Part shown: one piece after another, positions 13,615-19,824 of the stretch
Layout: every line of letters begins with the position of its first letter
Numbering within the stretch: position 1 is the stretch's first letter
DNA from: JBOHER01 sp050701115
GTDB taxonomy: Bacteria > Actinomycetota > Actinomycetes > Mycobacteriales > Pseudonocardiaceae
DNA: 19,824 nucleotides
Assembly: GCA_050701115.1 (NCBI GenBank)
Contig: JBOHER010000275.1
Coordinates: 1 to 19,824 of the forward strand
Reading direction: 5' to 3'
Position numbers and translations under genes: made by a program
The notes under the pieces: model-generated
Databases searched by the model: none
What the model was told of the DNA's origin: nothing
What the model saw: the letters and a program-made list of their open reading frames with translations, nothing else

Positions 13615-14414
13615 CCAACACCGCGATCGAGATCAGGGGCGCCAGCCTCGCCTTCGGTGACCGGAACTTGTGGTCCGGCCTCGATCTCGACGTGGCAGGC
13701 GGCGAGTTCCTCGCTGTTCTCGGACCCAACGGGTCGGGTAAGACCAGCCTGCTGAAGGTACTGCTCGGGCAACAATCGCTCACCGAAGGTACGGTGCGGT
13801 TGCCCGGCGCGACAGGGCCTGCCCTGGGTTATGTGCCGCAGCAAGGCGCATCGGATGTGCCGCTGACCCTGCGTGGGATCGACATGGTCGGCCTCGGCCT
13901 CGACGGCCACCGCTGGGGGCTGGGATTGCGGAGCCGGAAGGCGCGGCGACGTCGGGTCGCCGAAGCGATCGAGGCGGTCGACGCGACGTCGTTCGCACAC
14001 CGGCCGGTTGCCCTGCTCTCCGGCGGTGAGCGGCAGCGCTTGCGTGTCGCGCAAGCACTGGTCGGCCAGCCACGCGTGCTGCTGTGTGACGAGCCGTTGC
14101 TGTCCCTCGATCTCGCGCACCAGAGCGCAATCAGCGAGCTGATCGATCGGCGGCGGCGCGAAGCGGGCACCGCGATTCTGTTCGTGACACACGAGATCAA
14201 CCCGATCCTGTCCTATGTGGATAGATTGATCTACCTTGTGGACGGTCGCTTCCGGATCGGTACGCCGGATCAGGTGATGACCTCGGCCACGCTGTCCGAC
14301 CTCTATCGCACGACGGTCGAGGTGGTGCGCCTCGGTGGCCAGATCCACGTCGCCGGGGCACACAGCGCGTTGTGCGAGGACGAACCACACCACGTGCACG
14401 AGCAGGTGTCGTGA
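13611..14414 (+). CDS. znuC: Zinc ABC transporter ATP-binding protein ZnuC
   Basis: A 267-residue cytoplasmic ABC ATPase that powers zinc import. Walker A is GPNGSGKT (38-45), the Q-loop VPQQ, the signature LSGGERQRL, Walker B VLLCDEP with D-loop LSLD, and the switch His in FVTHE. ATG 13611 overlaps the znuA stop (ATGA). The earlier in-frame GTG at 13566 would lie inside znuA and is not needed. The stop overlaps the znuB start as TGATG. The C-terminus carries a short acidic/His stretch (CEDEPHHVHEQVS) that may bind metal; this is speculative. Confidence 0.93.
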   Translation: MTNTAIEIRGASLAFGDRNLWSGLDLDVAGGEFLAVLGPNGSGKTSLLKVLLGQQSLTEGTVRLPGATGPALGYVPQQGASDVPLTLRGIDMVGLGLDGHRWGLGLRSRKARRRRVAEAIEAVDATSFAHRPVALLSGGERQRLRVAQALVGQPRVLLCDEPLLSLDLAHQSAISELIDRRRREAGTAILFVTHEINPILSYVDRLIYLVDGRFRIGTPDQVMTSATLSDLYRTTVEVVRLGGQIHVAGAHSALCEDEPHHVHEQVS

Positions 14415-15301
14415 TGGAGAACTTCTTCAACTTCGAGCTCACCTTTCGGTTGCTGGGCCTCGACTTCGTGCAGAGTGGGCTGATCGCGGCCGCTGTGCTC
14501 GGCCTGGCCGCCGGTGCCATCGGCCCGCTGATCGTGATGCGCAGGATGGCTTTCGCCGTGCACGGTACGGCGGAGTTGGCGTTCACCGGTGCCGCTGCCG
14601 CGTTGCTGCTGGGGGTAAGTGTCGGGTTCGGCGCGCTCGGCGGAGCGGTGGTTGCCGCGTTGCTGCTTGGCATCCTCGGCGGTGAGGCGGCTGAACGGGA
14701 TTCAGTGATCGGTGTCGTGCTCTCGTTCGGGCTCGGCCTCGGCGTGCTGCTGCTGTGGTTCTACCCGGGACGCACCAGCAACAAATTCGGTCTCCTCGTC
14801 GGCCAGATCGTGTCGGTGGACTCGGCTGATCTCGATCTGTTCGTGTGGTCTGTGATCGGCATTCTCCTGGTGCTCGCCCTGATCTACCGTCCGCTGCTTT
14901 TCGCCAGCGTTGATCCGATCGTGGCCGCGGCCCGGGGGGTTCCGATCGCCCTGCTCACCCCGGTGTTCGCCGTTCTGGTCGGGGTGGCCACCGCGCTCGG
15001 GGTGCAGACCGTCGGGGTGCTGTTGGTGCTCGCGCTGCTGGTGACGCCTGCTGCCGCTGCTTGCCGGGTCACGTCCAGCCCGCTGCTGGCCACCGTGCTC
15101 GCGGTGCTGTTCGCCGAGACCGCCGTCATCGGCGGCATCGTGCTGTCGCTGGCTCCCGGGGCGCCGTCGAGCCCGTTCGTCACGACGATCTCATTCTTGA
15201 TCTACGTGGTGTGCAGGCTGATCGCCTACCGGCGCGGGCGTGCCCGCAAGGGCGGCGCGGACGCCGCGGCGCGACCGCAGGCCGCTCCGGTCGCCGGTTA
15301 A
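14414..15301 (+). CDS. znuB: Zinc ABC transporter permease ZnuB (ABC-3 family)
   Basis: A 295-residue polytopic membrane protein, the channel subunit of the zinc importer. Long hydrophobic stretches (for example SGLIAAAVLGLAAGAIGPLIV, LLLGVSVGFGALGGAVVAALLL and VGVLLVLALLVTPAAAACRV) suggest 7-9 helices. HGTAELAFTGAAAALLLG and LLVLALLVTPAA are characteristic of the ABC-3/ZnuB-MntB family. ATG 14414 overlaps the znuC stop by one base. The C-terminal tail is basic and Ala-rich (RRGRARKGG onward). Its TAA stop overlaps the stop of the convergent DUF445 gene within TTAA at 15298-15301, leaving no room for a separate terminator. Confidence 0.92.
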   Translation: MENFFNFELTFRLLGLDFVQSGLIAAAVLGLAAGAIGPLIVMRRMAFAVHGTAELAFTGAAAALLLGVSVGFGALGGAVVAALLLGILGGEAAERDSVIGVVLSFGLGLGVLLLWFYPGRTSNKFGLLVGQIVSVDSADLDLFVWSVIGILLVLALIYRPLLFASVDPIVAAARGVPIALLTPVFAVLVGVATALGVQTVGVLLVLALLVTPAAAACRVTSSPLLATVLAVLFAETAVIGGIVLSLAPGAPSSPFVTTISFLIYVVCRLIAYRRGRARKGGADAAARPQAAPVAG

Positions 15302-16524
15302 GGCAGCATCAGCAGAACCTGCAGCTCACCGATGATGCCGCCGAGCACGCCGCCTACGGTGATCAGTTTCCATTCGTCCTGCTTGAATGCGGGCCGGAGC
15401 AGGTTCTCGTACTGCTCAGGGGTGAGCGAGAGCATGCGCTCGGAGACCACGGCTGCCACGTCCATCGCCTCGGTGAGGTAAGCCTGGGCGTGCCGTGCGG
15501 TATCGGCGAACTGCCGCATCGCGCGGATCGAGGCGTCCCGCTTCATCTGTCGCATCCGCTCGGGGCCGATGGTCAGCGCGACGACCGGCTTGGCCATGCT
15601 GGACTGCTCGTCGACGGCAGCACTCACCATTCGCTGCACCATCGCGAACACCCGGTCCGAGCGGGGCCCGCTGAGGATCCCTTCGAGCAGCTTGGGCACG
15701 GTGAGCAACTCGTTCGCGATGATCCGGCCGTACTCGTGTGCCACCTCGGCCCGCCTGCGGTGGAACTTGCCGTGCACGGTGAACCGGCCGAACAGGGTGA
15801 TCGGCCTGCGCGGCCGGAACACCATGTTGATGGCCAGCCAGTCGGTGAGGAACCCGATCGCGAAGCCTGCGATCGGCATCACAAGGGGCTGCTTGGTCAG
15901 CGCCCACACGATCGACTGGCCGATGCCGAGCAGGAAGCCGAAGTAGATGCCCGAGCGGGCGATGTAGGTCATCTCGGGGCGGGAAAGGTCCCGGATGATC
16001 CGAACCAGCGTGGTCTTGTTGGCGGTCAGGTATTCGACCGCCAGCTGCCTGAGGTCGAGCACGGCGTCGACGTTAGTCCTCAGCTCATCGATCAGCTGGT
16101 GCACGAGGCGTGGTGAGCCGGCCTGCAGCTGCTTGATGACCAGTTCCTGGCCCATCGGCGGCAGGGACTCCCAGACGCTGGGATGGTGTTGGGCCAGCAC
16201 GTCACGCGCGGTGTGGTCGATCGCGTGCAGGAGCGGCTGCTCGATCTCGCGGACGACTCGATCCGGGTCGATCCTGGCGAAGACCTCGCGTGGATCAAGC
16301 AGGTTGTCGGTGACGAGTTCGGCTGCGATCACGGCCATCCGCACGCCGTGCTTGGGCACCACACCCTGCCAGCCGAGGAAGGGCTTGATCCCGACGAAGG
16401 TCAGCGGGCGGAACATCATCTCGATCGCCACGCGCTTGGTCAGGTAACCGATCAGCGCGGCGATGAACGGGATCGCGGCGTAGATCGCCCAGTTCTCGGC
16501 GAGATCGGCGAGGATGACGTCCAC
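15298..16524 (-). CDS. DUF445 family membrane protein, paralogue 1
   Basis: 408 residues. DUF445 proteins are membrane-associated and of unknown biochemical role. The hallmark repeat IGYLTKRVAIEMMFRP (25-40) is echoed by IGFLTDWLAINMVFRP (223-238), each in a hydrophobic segment. The C-terminus is a third hydrophobic stretch (VGGVLGGIIGELQVLLML). The soluble middle is helical. The start is GTG 16524 with GGAG about 12 nt upstream. It follows paralogue 2 on the same strand after 92 nt in which I see no gene. It ends tail-to-tail with znuB, its stop overlapping the znuB stop. The two paralogues look like a gene duplication. Confidence 0.88.
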   Translation of the reverse strand: MDVILADLAENWAIYAAIPFIAALIGYLTKRVAIEMMFRPLTFVGIKPFLGWQGVVPKHGVRMAVIAAELVTDNLLDPREVFARIDPDRVVREIEQPLLHAIDHTARDVLAQHHPSVWESLPPMGQELVIKQLQAGSPRLVHQLIDELRTNVDAVLDLRQLAVEYLTANKTTLVRIIRDLSRPEMTYIARSGIYFGFLLGIGQSIVWALTKQPLVMPIAGFAIGFLTDWLAINMVFRPRRPITLFGRFTVHGKFHRRRAEVAHEYGRIIANELLTVPKLLEGILSGPRSDRVFAMVQRMVSAAVDEQSSMAKPVVALTIGPERMRQMKRDASIRAMRQFADTARHAQAYLTEAMDVAAVVSERMLSLTPEQYENLLRPAFKQDEWKLITVGGVLGGIIGELQVLLMLP

Positions 16525-16616
16525 AGTTGTTGGCTCCGCTGTTGTGTGCTCTGCAGAACCATAGCGGCGGGTAGGTGTGGAGTGACCGATGAGTGCGCGG
16601 AGTCTCAGCGCGGCAG

Positions 16617-17849
16617 TCAGTGCAGCATGAGCAGCACCTGGAGCTCACCGACCAGCCCGCCGATCACGGCGCCGACGGCGATCAGTTTCCACTCGTCCTG
16701 GCGGAACGCGGGGCGGAGCAGGGCTTCGAACTCCACCCGGTTGAGCTGGCGCATCCGTTGCACGATGGTGTTGCGGACGTCCAGCGCGCCGACCGCATAG
16801 TCCTCGGCATGGTGCACCGTGCGCGGTACCCGGTCGACGGCCTTCTGCACGGCGGTGGACTTCATCTGCTGGAACCGCTTCGAGCCGACGGCGACCACGA
16901 CGAACGGCTTGACGATCCCCGCTTGCGAGTCGATGGTGCGCTGCACCTCGCGGTGGATGATTTGGAACAGCCGGTCCGATTTGGGGCCGGTCAGCACCGC
17001 CTCCATGATGTTGGGAATGGTGATGATCTCGGCGGCGATCATGTCGCCGTAATCGGCCGCGACCTGGTCCCTGCGCTTCTGGAAGACACCGTGCCAGGTG
17101 AACACACCGAGGAACTTCTTGGGCTCACGCGGCAGAAAGATCATCTTGAGCGCTAGCCAGTCGGTGAGCCAGCCGATGACGAAGCCGAAGATCGGCATGA
17201 CGATCGGCTGCCGGGTGAGTGTCCACACGATCAGCTGAACGATGCCGAGGGCGAATCCGAAGTAGATTCCGGAACGCGCGATGAAGGCCATCTCCGGGCG
17301 TGAGATGTCCCTGATCAGCTTGTTCAGCAGCGCCTTGTCCCGCACCAGGTTCGTCACGACCATGTGCTTGAGATCGAAGACTTCCTCGATGTTGTCCGCG
17401 AACTGCTTCATGATCTTGGAGATGGCCTTGGGCGCTTCGGACTGCACGCGGCTGAGCAGCAGGCGTTGGGCGGCAGGCGGCAGCATCTCCCACAGTTGCG
17501 GCTGGTACTGCTCCATGACTTCGCGAGTGATCTCGTCGACCGCTTCGAGTAGCGGCCCCTCGACCTCCTTGGCGATCTGTTGCGGATCGAGCCGGGCGAA
17601 GATTTCCTTGGGATCAACCAGGTTTCTGGTCAGCGTCTCGGTGGCGATGGTGGCCATCCGCTCGGCGTTGGCAGGCAGCACACCCTGCCAGCCGAGGAAC
17701 GGCTTGATGCCGACGAACTCGATCGGCTCGAACATCATCTCGATCGCGACCCGCTTGGTGATGTAGCCGATCAGGGCGGCGATGAACGGGATGGACGCAT
17801 AGAGCGGCCAGCGAGCCGAGACGTCGGCCACGATGGCATCGATGTCCAC
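16617..17849 (-). CDS. DUF445 family membrane protein, paralogue 2
   Basis: 410 residues, alignable end to end with the adjacent paralogue: near-identical N-terminal PFIAALIGY and TKRVAIEMMF, KPFLGWQGV, RPEMAFIARSGIYFGF, RQDEWKLI and GELQVLLML. The internal duplication is also present (IGYITKRVAIEMMFEP at about 27-42; IGWLTDWLALKMIFLP in the centre). Hydrophobic segments are at both ends and in the middle. GTG 17849 has GAGGGA upstream. It is the first gene of a likely two-gene unit with paralogue 1. The molecular function of the family is not established. Confidence 0.88.
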   Translation of the reverse strand: MDIDAIVADVSARWPLYASIPFIAALIGYITKRVAIEMMFEPIEFVGIKPFLGWQGVLPANAERMATIATETLTRNLVDPKEIFARLDPQQIAKEVEGPLLEAVDEITREVMEQYQPQLWEMLPPAAQRLLLSRVQSEAPKAISKIMKQFADNIEEVFDLKHMVVTNLVRDKALLNKLIRDISRPEMAFIARSGIYFGFALGIVQLIVWTLTRQPIVMPIFGFVIGWLTDWLALKMIFLPREPKKFLGVFTWHGVFQKRRDQVAADYGDMIAAEIITIPNIMEAVLTGPKSDRLFQIIHREVQRTIDSQAGIVKPFVVVAVGSKRFQQMKSTAVQKAVDRVPRTVHHAEDYAVGALDVRNTIVQRMRQLNRVEFEALLRPAFRQDEWKLIAVGAVIGGLVGELQVLLMLH

Positions 17850-17949
17850 GTGAGCTCCCTCGCCGCCGGTTGGTTCCCCCTTGCTGCGCGGAACGGTAAC
17901 CGGCGAGCGTGCACGGATTGTGCGCGGGTATGACCGATCGTGGTGGTCA

Positions 17950-18117
17950 TTACGGCGGGGTTCGGCAGCGAACGCGGTGACGACTGTCGACGGCAGGTGA
18001 AATCGGATGCCGCGCAGCGATCAGTTCCCGCGCGAGGATGCCCCGCGCCTCAGCGATCATCTCGCTCCGCTTCGTCGGCCGTACGGCGTCCAGACTTTCC
18101 GGACCAGCCCAACTCAT
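17950..18117 (-). CDS. Possible small ORF or gene remnant (55 aa)
   Basis: ATG 18117 opens a short frame reading MSWAGPESLDAVRPTKRSEM, then a helical AEARGILARELIAARHPIS and a basic tail to TAA at 17950-17952. The frame is open further upstream (SLDTELITF), suggesting a remnant of something longer. I do not recognise it. It lies downstream of the broken DUF433 gene, where a toxin partner would be expected, but it shows no PIN-like motif. Another weak point is an ATGACC/GGTCAT hairpin at 17930-17950 at its end. The rest of 17850-18204 shows nothing recognisable. Confidence 0.3.
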   Translation of the reverse strand: MSWAGPESLDAVRPTKRSEMIAEARGILARELIAARHPISPAVDSRHRVRCRTPP

Positions 18118-18204
18118 GAACGTGATCAATTCGGTGTCCAGGGAGTGTGTACCTGAGCAGTGCGAGCACCTGAGTTGGCGTGTCTGCGTCGAGCTAGATG
18201 CGCA

Positions 18205-18710
18205 TTAGGCCGCAGGGCTCTTCCGCCCGCTGCGCCAACTATCCACGTACTCTGCGAAGTCCAGCGCATCCTGTGCGGCGTCCGCATCCACTGATGGGTA
18301 GTAGTCGGCGATCGAGGCGACAGGGACACCATCCGCGACGAGACTCGCGACGTTCTCGTACGGAACCCGAGTGCCGCTGATGACCGGATGCCCGAGCCGA
18401 ATCTCAGGATCCACGGCGATGTGCTCACGCGGGTGGAAGAGCGCAGGTACCTCGACGTCGCTCTTGTTCACGAACAGGAGAAGAACCTTGCTCATCTCAG
18501 CCAAGACGTACTGGCCTCGCTGCTTCACGAGGTCGATCGCGGCATCGTCCTTCACGAGCACGATGCTTCCATGCGCTGCCACCAGCTTGGTCGACTCGCC
18601 GAGACCTCAGGGATCAGCAAGGAACCCGGCTTGCTTCTCCTCCGCCAGTGGGCCAGTTGACGGGGGGTAGCGCCGGACAGGGCGGCCGCCATATACGGCG
18701 CGTAAGCCAT
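18205..18710 (-). pseudogene. MerR-like/DUF433 antitoxin-type protein with internal deletion
   Basis: From ATG 18710 (GGAGG upstream) the first frame reads MAYAPYMAAALSGATPRQLA and HWRRRSKPGSLLIPEV, the N-terminal MerR-like HTH of a DUF433 protein, then hits a stop. A second frame gives GESTKLVAAHGSIVLVKDD and a complete DUF433 domain (DPEIRLGHPVISGTRVPYEN, ADGVPVASIADYYPSVDADA, ALDFAEYVDSW), ending at 18205. Intact relatives have roughly 40-50 residues between these parts, so an out-of-frame deletion has removed the middle, near 18610. The 125-residue C-terminal part could still be made from GTG 18582. DUF433 proteins are often antitoxins paired with PIN-like toxins; no toxin is seen next to it. 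Confidence 0.65.
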
Positions 18711-18766
18711 GTTGCGACCTCCTCCGGCCGTCGTCGATCTACCTCGAATATCTTCGCACGCCGCGA

Positions 18767-18988
18767 CTATGCAGGGGAGTAGCCGCAGGCCGCCGGACCC
18801 GCGCCGTCAGAACTGCCGAGATCTACGGCGTGGCGGGGATGACCGTGCAGCAGGCCATCCGGATATTGCGCGACGAGGGCTTAATCGTGTCCCGGCAGCG
18901 GAGCGGTGTCTTCGTGCGCGAGCGCACGCAGCGGCCGGTGGACCTGGCACCACTTCGGAGATCACTGGAATGGACTAACGTCCGGTGA
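18767..18988 (+). pseudogene. GntR-family regulator, winged-helix fragment
   Basis: The frame reads AEIYGVAGMTVQQAIRILRD, then EGLIVSRQRSGVFVRERTQR. This is the recognition helix and wing of a GntR HTH domain and ends at TGA 18988 shortly after RPVDLAPLRRSLEW. Upstream, the residues that should form the first helices are scrambled (AAGRRTRAVRTAEIYG, where a codon seems lost), and there is no good start with the normal N-terminus. There is no effector domain. A 49-residue peptide from ATG 18839 is the most that could be made in-frame. It is probably a decayed gene in the same remnant zone as the DUF433 pseudogene. The following 150 nt (18989-19142) show nothing recognisable. Confidence 0.6.
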
Positions 18989-19142
18989 CCTCCACACACG
19001 GCGCGCCCGAGGGCTACCGGATCCGTCGGCACTCGGGGGAAGGACCCGACGCCCTCAGGCCGTCTCCAGGCTGTCAGAGGTCGGGCCCAGGGGAGAAGGC
19101 CGCGAGAACTGTCGAGACCTGTTTTCCCAGCTCAGCAAGGCA

Positions 19143-19170
19143 TTGGGGGGAGTGCCCGCAGACACCCCAA
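19143..19170 (-). terminator. Hairpin downstream of MBOAT gene
   Basis: TTGGGG (19143-19148) pairs with CCCCAA (19165-19170), with an inner GTG/CAC pairing, 10 nt beyond the MBOAT stop on its strand. It is a moderate hairpin without a U-tract. Confidence 0.4.
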
Positions 19171-19179
19171 CCCCGGCCC

Positions 19180-19824
19180 TCAGAATTGGTAGTACAGGAA
19201 TGGGCTGAAGGTGCCGGTAGCGACCAGGATCGCGGCGTAGCCGAGTCCGACGGTCATCACGCTGACCCGCAGCACCGTGGCGGGCGTGCTGCGCGAGGAC
19301 TCCAGCATGGGGCCGGTCACCGGATGGGCAGGCAGCAACACGATCACCAGCGCCGCGAGCAGAATGACCAGGCGCTGATTGGTCAGGCTGGCTGCCACCA
19401 CATCGGAAAGACCGGCGAGGTCGGGCAGCAGCATGTGCCCGATCATGTTGAGCGCCGATCCCAGGTCGGCAGCCCGGAAGCAGACCCAGCCGAACACTAC
19501 GAGCAGCACGGTCAGCGCCCGCCTGCCTGCCCGCCCCGCCGCAGTGGCTGGTGCGCCGTCCAGCCCGAACCTCCGCTCGACGATCAGCAGTGCGCCGTGG
19601 TAAAGACCCCACACCACAAAAGTCCACGCCGCTCCATGCCAGAACCCGGTCAGCAAGAACACAACGCACAGGTTCCGATACGTCCGCTGGGCGCCTACCC
19701 GGTTACCACCGAGCGGGATGTAGACGTAGTCGCGGAACCAGCGCGACAGCGACATGTGCCAGCGCCGCCAGAACTCTGTGATGGTGATGGAGGAGTACGG
19801 CCGGGCGAAGTTCTCCGGCAGCCG
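19180..19824 (-). CDS. MBOAT-family O-acyltransferase (AlgI-like), C-terminal part (partial)
   Basis: The last 214 residues of a membrane-bound O-acyltransferase that would acylate a polysaccharide or other extracytoplasmic acceptor. Diagnostic stretches are ITEFWRRWHMSLSRWFRDYV, then YIPLGGNRVG, and LLTGFWHGAAWTFVVWG with the conserved His of the family in FWHGA. Several hydrophobic helices follow (RALTVLLVVFGWVCF, LVILLAALVIVLLP, VMTVGLGYAAILVATG), ending FLYYQF. The frame is open to the window edge; the N-terminal half is outside. The partner (an AlgJ/SGNH-type protein) is not in view. The acceptor cannot be inferred. Confidence 0.9.
   Translation of the reverse strand, partial: RLPENFARPYSSITITEFWRRWHMSLSRWFRDYVYIPLGGNRVGAQRTYRNLCVVFLLTGFWHGAAWTFVVWGLYHGALLIVERRFGLDGAPATAAGRAGRRALTVLLVVFGWVCFRAADLGSALNMIGHMLLPDLAGLSDVVAASLTNQRLVILLAALVIVLLPAHPVTGPMLESSRSTPATVLRVSVMTVGLGYAAILVATGTFSPFLYYQF

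Noticed and set aside
18906..19208. 100-residue plus-strand open frame before the MBOAT gene
   Set aside because: It overlaps the GntR fragment in another frame, runs into the MBOAT 3' end, and shows no recognisable motif or ribosome site.

Overview
The window is high-GC actinobacterial DNA. The conserved frame at the left (clpC, then a MhuD-type haem-degrading monooxygenase, an alpha/beta hydrolase and mutY) resembles the Mycobacterium tuberculosis clpC1/Rv3592/Rv3591c/mutY neighbourhood. The M1 peptidase, the Tat amidase and the many GTG/TTG starts fit a Pseudonocardiaceae-like or related filamentous actinomycete. The genus is an inference from gene content, not a database result.

Left core (1-3590): the 3' end of clpC, a strong two-way terminator, and a convergent mhuD that sits downstream of a secreted M1 aminopeptidase. 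An alpha/beta hydrolase diverges from the peptidase with only 13 bp between starts.

Accessory island (about 3571-8576): it is bounded by two direct copies (19/20 identical) of a 20-bp palindromic repeat. It holds a leftward operon of three small unknown proteins, a DUF1399-like protein and an aminoglycoside-phosphotransferase-fold protein. The last two are truncated and joined at a deletion scar. The divergent regulator (HTH, Tat-like segment, C-terminal domain) carries two frameshifts, and a perfect 6-3-6 palindrome lies in the divergent promoter region. Further right are an ACC deaminase/D-cysteine desulfhydrase-family gene, a tRNA-Met(CAT) ending 1 nt before that gene's ATG, and the stop-interrupted remains of a serine recombinase.

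Middle core (8579-15301): a Tat-exported PGRP-type amidase, mutY, and a CanA-type beta-carbonic anhydrase enclosed by a ~135-bp inverted repeat, with a nested 39-bp direct repeat. A LacI regulator follows, then a complete zinc-uptake operon znuA-znuC-znuB with overlapping start/stop codons and a Zur-box-like palindrome upstream.

Right part (15298-19824): two tandem DUF445 membrane-protein paralogues convergent with znuB; a decayed stretch with an internally deleted MerR-like/DUF433 antitoxin-type gene and a GntR HTH fragment; and the 3' part of an AlgI-like MBOAT O-acyltransferase running off the end.

The best candidate for an undescribed system is the 3.6-7.2 kb operon: a possibly membrane-tethered regulator controlling small unknown proteins, a DUF1399-like protein and a kinase-fold protein. 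In this genome it appears to be decaying.
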